Of a DNA stretch of 64,000 nucleotides, positions 54,539-64,000 are shown piece by piece. Source of the DNA: Cervus elaphus (taxonomy: Eukaryota > Chordata > Mammalia > Artiodactyla > Cervidae); contig NC_057824.1 in assembly GCF_910594005.1 (NCBI RefSeq), positions 23,153,314 to 23,217,313 on the forward strand, given 5' to 3'. The stretch's first letter is position 1. Each line of letters starts with the position of its first letter. The notes beneath the pieces were generated by a model. It saw only the letters and a list, made by a program, of their open reading frames with translations, was not told the origin of the DNA and made no database searches. Both the position numbers and the translations under genes were made by a program.

Positions 54539-54736
54539 GAAGATAAAACTCTTCCTTTTCATTTCTACCAACAACCTGGGCAAAAATAAAAAAAAATGTA
54601 ACCTGGACCTTATTTTTCTATGAAATATGGAATTCTGGAACCAGAAAGTGATGATAATATAACTAAACACTTTTGGGGGACTCGGCTGGGGCCAGCAATG
54701 TGCCAAGAACATAACAAATATTGGCTTATTTAATAC

Positions 54737-54746
54737 AACAACTCTG
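54737..54746. repeat. Target-site duplication, left (Bov-tA)
   Basis: 'aacaactctg', same as 54961-54970. Confidence 0.85.
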
Positions 54747-54960
54747 TGTGTATGTTACTCACTCAGTTGGGTCTGACTCTTTGAGACCACATGGACTGTA
54801 GCCCGCCAGGCTCCTCTGTCCATGGAATTCTCCAAGCAAGAATACCAGAGTGGGTTGCCATTCCCTTCTCCAGGGGATCTTCTTGACCCAGGAATTGAAC
54901 TCAGGTCTCCTGCATTGGCAGGCAGATTCTTTACCATCTGACCCACCAGGGAAGCCCTAA
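54747..54960 (-). mobile_element. Bov-tA SINE with target duplication
   Basis: 'ttactcactcagttgggtct' to 'gacccaccagggaagccc', bounded by perfect 10-bp repeats inside a MIR. Confidence 0.95.
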
Positions 54961-54970
54961 AACAACTCTG
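54961..54970. repeat. Target-site duplication, right (Bov-tA)
   Basis: 'aacaactctg', same as 54737-54746. Confidence 0.85.
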
Positions 54971-55038
54971 CCAGGTAACTAATCTTCGAGGCTTCATTTC
55001 ACAGATGAGGAAACCAAGGCTCAGAGAGGTTACATGAC

Positions 55039-55047
55039 CTTAAGATT
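55039..55047. repeat. Target-site duplication, left (BovB)
   Basis: 'cttaagatt', same as 55286-55294. Confidence 0.8.
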
Positions 55048-55285
55048 GTTTTTGCTGTTCAGTCACTAAGTCATGTCTGACTCTTTGTGACCCCGTGGAC
55101 TGCAGTACGCCAGACTTCCCTGTCTTTCACCATCTCAGAGTTTGCTCAAACTCATGTCCATTGAGTCGGTGATGCCATGCAACCATCTCATCCTCTGTTG
55201 TCCCCTTCTCCTCCTGCCCCCAATCTTTCCCAGCATCAGTGTCTTTTCCAATGAGTTGGCTCTTCCATCAGGTGGCCAAAGTGTT
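55048..55285 (-). mobile_element. BovB LINE 3' fragment with target duplication
   Basis: 'tgctgttcagtcactaagtc' to 'catcaggtggccaaagtgtt'. 5'-truncated, ~238 bp, inserted at the end of a MIR; the 9-bp repeat fixes its ends. Confidence 0.94.
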
Positions 55286-55294
55286 CTTAAGATT
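55286..55294. repeat. Target-site duplication, right (BovB)
   Basis: 'cttaagatt', same as 55039-55047. Confidence 0.8.
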
Positions 55295-56416
55295 ACACTC
55301 CTTGTAAGCAGCCCTCAGGTCTGAACTTTATCATTCCTTCCGGACCCTCACCAGTGATCTCTCCTTTTTTAGAGGTAAGGACCTTGAAACCCAGAGGGAA
55401 GGACAGCCAATAAACCTTTGGAAGCACCACAGCTGGGCTCCAGAGGTCTCTCAGAATCCCAGGCCAGCACGTCTTCCATGGAACTGAGAGTTGCCCAAGG
55501 ACGTGTCCAAGTTTACCCCAGGGTGAGGCCCGTGGAAACCACTATTCCTTTCTCCAGATTCACACTTCATTTCACTGTTAATTAAAATTTCCAGCTGCAG
55601 ATCGTCCCCCTTAAATTAGGCATGCTGCTGCCTAGTAAGCAGCTGTAACTGGATTGGGGGGTAAGTGGCCATACCTTGTCCAAATGAGATCATCCAGCTG
55701 GGAGCCTTGTGTTGGGAGTGTGTGTGTTTGCGTGTGTATGCAAACGGACAGAATGCTCTTTGCACTCACTCAGGCAAGCAGCATCACAACCCATCACCTC
55801 GGAGCGGGAGGCACTAGCCCAGCGTGCTGGCACGGCAGCTGTCTGCTCGGGGGCACAGAGGCAGTGGCTCTGCTCATAAATCGAGGCATTGTAGCAGCCG
55901 CTCCCAACCTCCTGAGAGGTCAATAGCCTGTTTGCCTAACTGTCTTCCCCTTCACTCACCATCTGCAGCTGAGGAGGCACGCAGCTCTTTGAGATCCTTT
56001 CCTTCTTAGCCTTTGGTTTGCAGAACAATAGAGAGAGGGAGTCCACCTCCGGGATGAATTTCTACACTCCTCTGGCCTTGACTGTACCATCACCCACTCT
56101 AAACTCAGCCTGGCACCCAGATGGAGGAACCTTTTCCTGCTCAACTAAAGGATGTCAAACTTGAAAGCATGACTCATGATACATCTTCCATCTCTGCCCC
56201 GCACACACACACACAAGTACCACATCACAGTACGCTTTCTACCTGGGATTATCCTCTAATGTCAGCCATGGTGAACTACCTTTTAAATAACCACAATCTG
56301 TAAATTAATGTCATGACTCCCTAAAGTGTCCTGACCTACAGTGTGAAAAATAGCTAGGGGCAAGAATGACTCTTGCAGGAAGCCCAGAGCCTAGTGTTAA
56401 GGGCACACTCTGTGTT
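55295..56416. other. Intronic sequence, nothing recognised
   Basis: About 1.1 kb; short GTGT run at 55718-55738 and CACA run at 56203-56213. No coding or named repeat. Confidence 0.4.
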
Positions 56417-57262
56417 TATTCAGTTCAGTTCTGTACCTCATTTGTGTCCAAAGCTTTGTGACCAACTCCACCAACTCCTGGAGCTTATCCAAACTCACGT
56501 CCATTGAGTTGGCATTGCCATCCAACCATCTCGTCCTCTGTTGTCCCCTTCTCCTTCTGCCTTCAACCTTCCCCAGCATCAGGGTCTTTTCCAATAAGTC
56601 AGTTCTTCGCATCAGGTGGCCAAGGTATTGGAGTTTCAGCTTCAGCATCAGTCCTTCCAATGAATATTCAGGACTGACTTCCTTTAGGATGGACTGGTTT
56701 GATCTCCTTGCAGTCCAAGGGACTCTCAAGAGTCTTCTCCAACACCACAGTTCAGAAGCATTAATTCTTTGGTGCTCAGTTTTCATCATAGTCCAAGTCT
56801 CACATCCATACATGACTACTGGAAAAACCATAGCTTTGACTAGATGGACCTTTGTCAGAAAAGTAATGTCTCTGTTTTTTAATATGCTGTGTAGGTTGGT
56901 CATAACTTTTCTTCCAAGGTGAAAGTGTCTTTTAATTTCATGGCTGCATTCACCATCTGAAGTGATTCTGGAGCCCCAAAAAATAAAATCTGTCACTGTT
57001 TCCATTGTTTCCCCGTCTATTTGCCATGAAGTGATGGGACTGGATGCCATGATCTTAGTTTTTTGAATATTGAGTTTTAAGCCAGTTTTTTCACTCTCCT
57101 CTTTCAACTTTCATCAAGAGACTCTTTAGTTCTTCTTCTCTTTCTGCCATAAGGGTGGTGTCATCTGTGTATCTGAGGTTGCTGATATTTCTCCTGGCAA
57201 TCTTGATTCCAGCTTGTGCTTCATCTAGCTCTGCTTTTCCCATGATGTACTCTGTATGTGTT
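56417..57262 (-). mobile_element. BovB LINE, ~850 bp 3' portion
   Basis: The longest open remnant of the BovB reverse transcriptase here: 236 codons from 57107, with TKIMAS, SRITSDGECSHEIK, KAMVFPVVMYGCETW and GRRRRGQQRTRWLDG, then the 3' end. Upstream of 57107 a frameshift separates it from the Tyr-Thr-Asp-Asp palm box near 57170. The Met at 57107 is internal to the family, not a real start. Not a cellular gene. Confidence 0.93.
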
Positions 57263-57387
57263 TCTTATAGGAATGGATTTCCAAGGTAACTTTCTTCCAG
57301 AGAGTTCCAAGTGGAGAAGAAACAAATGTGGGCTCCAGCCCAGGAAGGGGTGGTGCAGAGGTCTCCCCCATCAATAAGACCACGTGT

Positions 57388-57605
57388 GTTCATGCTAAGT
57401 TGCTTCAGTCATGTCTGACTCTTTGCGACCCTATGGACTGTAGCCTGCCAGGTTTCTCTGTCCAGTGGATTTCCCAGGCAAGAATGCTGGAGTGGGTTGC
57501 TATTTCCTATTCCAGAGGCTCTTCCCAACCCAGGGAGTGAACCCGTGTCTCTCTGTCTCCTGCACTGGAAGGGGGATTCTTTACCACTGAGCCACCTGGG
57601 AAGTC
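57388..57605 (-). mobile_element. Bov-tA SINE
   Basis: 'ctaagttgcttcagtcatgt' to 'gagccacctgggaagtc'; full length. Confidence 0.93.
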
Positions 57606-57939
57606 ACATGCTTCCGGATGTAGCATCAAACTGTCTGAGCCCTTAAGAGGGAGGAGAGGCTCAGAGGCCTCCATTCAACCAATGAGGGTGGTGAACCAGG
57701 CTCACCCAGTGTGATTCCATGAGAACACGTTCACGGGCTCATTTACAAGGTCCAGTCCCCAAACTCCCTCCATGGCTGTCACAAAGGCAACTCGGTGCAA
57801 TCACATTCCAGACCCCAGAAACGAGGGGTGGTTTGAATCAGGCAATGGTGATGGTCAAGAGGAGGGGGAGGAGGGGGATGAGACGACAGAGTGGGGAGAG
57901 GCAGCAGAGAGGGGCTGGAAGAGCGGGGAGGTGAGGGAA
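57606..57939. other. Intronic sequence, nothing recognised
   Basis: A GA/GGAGG-rich stretch lies at 57855-57945. No coding. Confidence 0.4.
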
Positions 57940-58150
57940 GAAATAACATTTATAATAGGATTACTTACCATGTGCCAGGCACAGTGTGAGGATTATCCCT
58001 AATCCTCATATCAACCGTGCCAGAATGGTACTAAACCCCTCTATCAGGAAATTAGGCCACGGGGAGATGGGACACTCCGAAGGCCATACAACTATTATAT
58101 GGTAAGTCAGGATTTGAACCTAGATTCGTTTGACCCCTATGGTGTTGCTT
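57940..58150 (-). repeat. MIR SINE
   Basis: 'accatgtgccaggcacagtg', 'taatcctcatatcaaccgtg', 'ggatttgaacctagattc'; near full-length antisense. Confidence 0.8.
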
Positions 58151-58814
58151 TCTCCACTACAGCAATCTGTCTCCCAGAGACAGATTTCAGCAACCATGGT
58201 AACACCCAACATTTTGAAAAGGGTCGCCACCAACATTCCAATGTCTTTAATAATTTCGAGGGGAATGAATTCCCGTCTGTATAATTTAACCCCAAGGTCA
58301 TCCGAGCACACCACGGGCTCCTATTGCAAGTACTAACACTGCAGATGGCTGAACAGTATTATAAACCTGACTTGTTGCATAGATACTCATGACTAAAACA
58401 AACAAAAAATAAACACACTTGCATACAGTATTAAAATAAATTGATTCAATATAGATTTTTATTTTGCAGACTTTCTTGGTGTATTTGCCATTAATCTTCT
58501 GGGAGCACTTAGCTTATTTACTCCAGGAATTTTGCTGTTTATTTAATTGTATCAAACATTTAATTAAAAGAGCTATCTGCTTGCTGCTAACACTCTGAGC
58601 GTGGAAGCTGAGCCGTGTCTCATGAGGATACAGTATCTGTTACTAGGTGTTTCCAAGTCAGAGAAGGTCAGTTGAATTATTAGTGGTTCTAATTAGTTTT
58701 CCCACAAGCAGTCATGTTATTATACCTAAAACTAGGTAGCAAGGGATATTTTTTTTCCTCCTTGCTGTTGAAAATAGCATCAAAAAGTAAAATACACTGC
58801 CAACTACTTCCTTT
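58151..58814. other. Repeat-free AT-rich block, possible conserved non-coding element
   Basis: 58430-58740 has no recognised repeat and several homeodomain-type TAATTA/ATTTAATT sites. Conservation is not testable here. Confidence 0.3.
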
Positions 58815-58955
58815 TTTAAAAAAGTGTTTATTTAATTTACTTTGCTGTGCCAGGTCTTAGTTGTGGCATGTGGGATCCAGTTCCCTGACCAGGGATTGAA
58901 CCCGGGCCCCCTGCACTGGGACCACAGAGTCTTAGCCACTGGACCACCAAGCATT
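58815..58955 (-). mobile_element. CHR-type SINE, 5' part or related tRNA SINE
   Basis: 'ttactttgctgtgccaggtc', 'ttagttgtggcatgtgggat', 'cttagccactggaccaccaa'. Antisense; shorter than the copy at 33081. Confidence 0.75.
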
Positions 58956-58956
58956 C

Positions 58957-59137
58957 CTTGCATGTCTGACTCTTTGCAACCCCACAGACTGCAGCCCACC
59001 AGGCTCCTCTGTCCATGGGATTCTCCAGGCAAGAATACTGGAGCAGGTTGCCATTCCCTTCTCCAGGGGATCTTCCTGATCCAGGGATCAAAACCACGTC
59101 TCCTTCAGCTCCATTACTGAGCCGCCAGGGAAGTCCA
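58957..59137 (-). mobile_element. Bov-tA SINE, 3' end truncated
   Basis: 'gcatgtctgactctttgcaa' to 'gagccgccagggaagtc', abutting the CHR element. Confidence 0.9.
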
Positions 59138-59259
59138 AAGAAGTCCCTACTGATTATTAATACTTTCTTGAAAAATCTTCTCATCCAGAACATGGTTTCC
59201 CACTGCTTCCAGTGTTCCTCTGGTCACTTATTCTAGGAACTATACATTTGTTCCCATAT

Positions 59260-59480
59260 ATGATGTAATTGGATCTGTAGAGGATTTCATTGGCTATGGG
59301 GAACATCTCATCGGCAGCTTCCTTTTATCCTCACAGCAACTATGATGCCCAAAGGTTCAGAGAGGAGCTAGGAGGCACAGCAAGGTTACACAACAGTAAG
59401 GGCATCGCGCAGCTGGTACATGGCAGAGAGGGAAGGAAACCCAACTTTCTTGACTCCAAGCAGACGGCTTTCTCTGCTGC
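59260..59480 (-). repeat. MIR SINE
   Basis: 'ttatcctcacagcaactatg', 'caaaggttcagagaggagct', 'caaggttacacaacagtaag' in antisense order. Confidence 0.65.
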
Positions 59481-59777
59481 CCCCCAGATACACTTTAGAT
59501 GAGCCATACACTTAAGGTGAGCCAAGGAATTGAGTGGACATGACTTATGAAGCAAGGGCTCCAGGAGAAATCAGAAAGGAAATAGGGGAAGGAGGTTAGG
59601 GAAGGGGAGGAAGCCAGGCGAGGGTGTGACTACGGGCAAAGTCTTAACATCAGCCTGAGCTCACTGGGAGCTCGAGAGTAAACTGCACCTCGGAGTTTGC
59701 CTGGAAGCAGCAGAGCAGCTCGCTTTCATATTCTCACCCTGTTTAGTCATTGGTTACAGGATGGTCGATCCTTTCTA
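59481..59777. other. Intronic sequence, nothing recognised
   Basis: No supported feature. Confidence 0.4.
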
Positions 59778-60140
59778 ACTGTGGTGTTGGAGAAGACTCT
59801 TGAGAGTCTCTCAGAATGCAAGGAAATCAAACCAGTCAATTCTAAAGGAAATCAGTCCTGAATGTTTATTGGAAGGACTGATGCTAACGTTAAAGCTCTG
59901 ATACTTTGGCCACCTGATATGAAGAGCCAACTCACTGGAAAAGACCCTGATGCTAGGAAAGACTGAGGGCAGGAGGAGAAGGGGGCGATAGAGGAAGAGA
60001 TGGTTGGATGGTATCACAGATTCGATGGACATGAGTTTGAGCCAACTCCAAGAGATGATGAAGGACAGGGAACCCTGGTGTGCTGCAGTCCATGGGGTCA
60101 CAAAGAGTCGGATATGACTTAGCGACTGAACAACAGCAAT
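59778..60140 (+). mobile_element. BovB LINE 3'-end fragment
   Basis: 'actgtggtgttggagaagac' to 'acttagcgactgaacaacag'. Confidence 0.92.
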
Positions 60141-61466
60141 AATATCCAGGCATCCACCATTTTGCTGCTGCAAGATAATCACCCTCTGAAGGTCCCCGAG
60201 CCTTCATCAGCAAAGGTGAGGGTGGGCACACAGAGCCGGGCATGGGGTCCAAGGAGCCCCGGGGGGGTGTCCGCAGCGCCTAACACACCCTGCCCTTCTC
60301 ACTCAGTCAGCAAGTGTGCACTGAGCATCCGCCAAGTGTCAGAGAACCCTGCCACCCCCTTCCCCCGTCTATTTTAACCTCATCAGTATCCTCTCCTTTA
60401 CAGCACTTACTCCTGCCTGGAATTTCCTTGTCCATTACATTTACTCAGGTGCTGCTTACTTCTTCCTACTGGGATTTAAGTTTCACAGGAGCACAAGCCC
60501 AGGCTGCCAAGTTGACCACGGTGACCAGCAAGATTCTCCCAAGAGGTGGTAGTTCCCCTAAAACCTGGATGTCCAGGAGGAGCCGGCCATGAGAATAAAG
60601 GGGGAAGAACATTCCAGGCAGAGGACCTGACAAGTGCAAGGGCGCTGTGGTGGAAACACACTTGGATGCCTAAGGGACAGAGAGGGGGCCTCCGCGAGAG
60701 GGAGGGGACACCCGGGGATGGGCCAGCTAGCGCAGGGCACTGTCAGCATAATGAGGACAGTGGCATTCACTCAAGTGACATTTCTGATGGGGAGCCATCA
60801 GAGGCCAACGACTCCCGAGGGCGATGGTGCCTCTGTGAAGGTGACTCACCCCAGCACCCCTGCCCCCCACCATCTCTCTGATGACAGGCTTCTCTGCACT
60901 TCGTTCAACCACCCTGTAAGTCACGGATAAGCTGTTAAAGGCTTTTCATGGGCTGATTTTCTATTCAGCGGTCTGCTGATGAATGCCGAAAGGATATATG
61001 TAGCCTTACGCCAACAAGACATGATAGTGAGATTTTATAAAGAGACAAATTATACTCACACACAAGACAGAAAATCTTTGCAGCGCAGCAAGTCCCCACA
61101 CTGCTGAGCTTAGCAAGTCAGGGTCTGCTTCCTGAGACTAAAATTCCAATAGAAGGACGTACCCAGTTTACCTCCTTTCTTCTGCCCCGTGCATTTCTGA
61201 GTAGCTACTCACACCCCACAACCCCCGTTACATGGCACTGGGGGATGGAGAGAGCAGGTGTTAACATCCCTGTCTCCCTGGTGGTGGGACGCATAGACAC
61301 ATGAGGCAGGCCTGGAGGTGTCTCTGAGTAAACGGAACTAGTGGGAAGTGACAAACCGGTCCTGTATTCCTTTTGCATCCCTTGAAGAAATTTCAGGTGA
61401 GTCAGGAGTGCTGGTGATGGGCTGACTGGTTACGTGGTGTAAGGGAGCTGTCTGTTTTGTATCTGG
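60141..61466. other. Intronic sequence with L2-like remnants
   Basis: 60380-60480 ('tgcctggaatttccttgtcc') and 60595-60665 ('gaacattccaggcagaggac') resemble L2. The rest is unrecognised, without coding. Confidence 0.4.
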
Positions 61467-61480
61467 GCAGGGCTCAGAGA
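61467..61480. repeat. Target-site duplication, left (Bov-tA)
   Basis: 'gcagggctcagaga', one mismatch from 61684-61697. Confidence 0.8.
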
Positions 61481-61683
61481 AGGGCTTCGCTGGTTGCTCA
61501 GCAGTAAAGAATCCGCCTGCCAGTGCCGGAGACTTGGGTTCGATCCCTGTGCCAGGAAGATCCCCTGGAGGAGTAAATGGCTACCCACTCCAGAATTCTT
61601 GCCTGGAGAATCCCATGGACAGAGGAGCCTGGTGGGCTACAGTCTGTGAGGTCACAAAGAGTCGGACACGACTGAGCACGTTT
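61481..61683 (+). mobile_element. Bov-tA SINE with target duplication
   Basis: 'gggcttcgctggttgctcag' to 'cgactgagcacgttt', bounded by 14-bp repeats. Confidence 0.95.
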
Positions 61684-61697
61684 GCAGGGCTTAGAGA
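61684..61697. repeat. Target-site duplication, right (Bov-tA)
   Basis: 'gcagggcttagaga', pairs with 61467-61480. Confidence 0.8.
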
Positions 61698-61865
61698 GGA
61701 TTTTTGTTTTCAAGTCAGAGATGAAGAATCCAAGGCAAGGAGCATGAGAGAACTCATACAAAGTCATAGAATTGGGAGGTACCTATAGCCGAGAACTTCA
61801 CCCAAGATTCTCCTGGTCCAAGGTTAATGGATCTTCCTCACCATCGTCCTCTCCATGACAAGATG

Positions 61866-62071
61866 AGTGAAGTCACTCAGTCGTGTCTGACTCTTTGCGA
61901 CCCAAAAGACTGTAGTCTACCAGGCTTCTCTGTACATGGAATTTTCCAGGCAAGAGTACTGGAGTGGGTTGCCATTTCCTTCTTCAGGGGATCTTCCTGA
62001 TTCAGGGGTCGAACCCAGGTCTCCCACATTGCAGGCAGACACTTTACTGTCTGGGCCACCAGGGAAGCCTC
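61866..62071 (-). mobile_element. Bov-tA SINE
   Basis: 'gaagtcactcagtcgtgtct' to 'gggccaccagggaagcct'; full length. Confidence 0.93.
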
Positions 62072-62330
62072 TGCCCTAAACTGTGACTTGAGTCAGAGCT
62101 CAGAAACCATCGTCAACACAATCATGTAAGTATGAGGGATGACTACCGGGGGAAACTGTGTTCCCAACTTAGATTTGGACTTTTTAAGACTTAGGAGAGC
62201 TAAGCTTACGCTTCTGTTCCTGAAACCTTTCAAAATACGCCCAATGGAGTTAAGAGGAAAAGAAAATCCCCCTAGATCTGTGCTTTAGAGTTGATAATTT
62301 GGGTGGTGGGAGCCTGATTTACTTCCTCTG

Positions 62331-62512
62331 TTGTTCGGTCGCTCAGTCGTGTCCGACTCTGCGACCCCATGGACTGCAGCATGCCAGGCTTCCCTGTCCT
62401 TCACCATCTCCCGGAGTTTCCTCAAACTCAGGTCCATTGAGTTGGTGATGCCATCCAACCATCTCATCCCTAGTGGCCCCCCTCTCCTGCCCTCAGTTGG
62501 CTCTTGGAAAAC
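62331..62512 (-). mobile_element. BovB LINE 3'-end fragment
   Basis: 'tcggtcgctcagtcgtgtcc' to 'cctgccctcagttggctctt', with a small internal deletion. It ends only ~78 bp from the 230-bp exon, on its donor side. Confidence 0.88.
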
Positions 62513-62553
62513 TCACTGGCAAACATCCTCTGAGCGGGGAACACTTGAGATTA

Positions 62554-62973
<420 letters not shown>

Positions 62974-63029
62974 CTAAAAATTAGCGTTCTTCCCATATTT
63001 TTATATTGCTGACTTTTTGCCACGTTTCT

Positions 63030-63200
63030 TAAAAGAAAAGGAAAGAAAGGAAGACAGAGAGAGAGGGAGGGAGGGAGGCAGAGGAGGGAGAGAAGAAGGA
63101 AGGGAAGAAGCAAGAAAGAAAGGAAGGAAGGAAGGAGGAAGGGAAGAAAGAGAAATTTACGAAGGAAGGAGGAAAGAATGAAGGGAGGGAGGGAGGAAGA
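63030..63200. repeat. Purine tract (GA/GGAA) near the exon
   Basis: About 170 bp of GGAA/GAGG-type sequence on the plus strand, thus a CU-rich tract in the pre-mRNA 210-380 nt upstream of the 230-bp exon. Confidence 0.9.
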
Positions 63201-64000
63201 GAAAATGGTTATGACAATGCAGGCTTGAATTAGAAGTAGTGTTATGACCTGTTTTAAATGTGGATTTGATTTCCTTTGGGGGATACACAGACGGTCTTAC
63301 AGAAAAACATGTGCGTGTGGGCTGATTCGGTATGCATAGGTTGTGATATCGTATAAGAACCATGCAATTCAGAGGGACTGATGTTTGATATTCTAATCTG
63401 ATTGTCCCTAGTAATGGCTCCTGTTCAAACTCAGATGTAAGATGTGCACAATGTAGAAATTAAACCAAACTAAAACGCTCTCCAAATGGAGACATTAAGG
63501 AACAGAACAATAGCGCTTAATTCTACTAACACTTCACAGATGGGAGACATTTGGTTGCAGGGTCATTGAAAATGAACTCTGATATCACAGCACTTCTTCT
63601 CCCTCTGCGTATTCTTGAGATTCTTAAGTGTTCCTTGCAACAGACTTAACTAAAGAGGCAGAACAATATGCCAGAATTTATTGGGGAGGAGAATATGCAG
63701 GCTGTAAAACACACATGTTAGAGCTTTCAAGCTGTTTTTGTGTAAGGGAGAAAAAAATCAATTTATGCCCTCATTTCATGGGGAAAAGAGTCTTCCTTTA
63801 ACAGAAGGTTAATTTTTATGTCATTTAAGTAAATGAAGATATGAAAAAATGATCTACTTAGACTTCAGTTGGCGATGCACGTGGAGTGGGCAATAAATTA
63901 AAGAGGCAGAAGTGAATCCAGATTGATGGAAGTTATGAAGTTCTGGGCAGAGAGCCTAACTAGGAAGCAGGCTTTCTGTACATGGAGGGCAAACTCAGGC

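Larger units (their letters stand above)
54700..55040 (-). repeat. MIR SINE interrupted by Bov-tA
   Basis: 'aatgtgccaagaacataaca' before and 'cagatgaggaaaccaaggct', 'cagagaggttacatgacctt' after the SINE. Confidence 0.8.

Noticed and set aside
56397..57107. 236-codon minus-strand ORF as a gene
   Set aside because: It is BovB reverse-transcriptase remnant, with a frameshift upstream and the BovB 3' end downstream.

Overview
This is mammalian, intron-rich nuclear DNA from a ruminant (Pecora). The interspersed repeats show it: more than 30 tRNA-headed Bov-tA SINEs, one dimeric Bov-A2, about 16 BovB (RTE) LINE fragments, a young ruminant L1 3' end and two CHR-type SINEs. I cannot separate cattle, sheep, goat and buffalo from this sequence alone. 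The only protein-coding gene I can support is GRIN2A (NMDA receptor subunit GluN2A), on the minus strand. Three consecutive internal coding exons are present, with intact AG/GT splice sites and matching phases: 62590-62819 (230 bp, M2 pore loop and M3), 50712-50872 (161 bp, first part of S2) and 24829-25016 (188 bp, second part of S2). Together they give 193 codons of open frame. The residues identify GRIN2A rather than GRIN2B/C/D. The exon before (5') and the exon after (3') lie outside the window. Layout, in gene order from high to low coordinates: 62820-64000 is the 3' end of an upstream intron and holds a CU-rich tract (in the RNA sense). 50873-62589 is an 11.7 kb intron with several BovB, Bov-tA, L1 and LTR fragments. 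25017-50711 is a 25.7 kb intron holding solo LTR fragments, old DNA transposons, a 23-bp minisatellite grown out of a MIR, a long purine tract and inverted BovB copies. 1-24828 is part of the next intron, with a 5'-truncated L1, a Tigger/MER2-type element split by BovB, and many Bov-tA copies. I found no cellular system beyond this gene: no second gene, RNA gene, CRISPR array or intact mobile element. What rewards a second look is the record of genome change: a likely L1 3' transduction bounded by an 11-bp target duplication, one 17-bp target site present three times around two L1 tails, a poly(A)-tail-only insertion, a SINE carrying a piece of another locus 0.9 kb away, a nearly identical 94-bp tail behind two diverged SINEs, and a minisatellite seeded inside a MIR. 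Repeat family names come from recognition by eye, and boundaries of old repeats are approximate.
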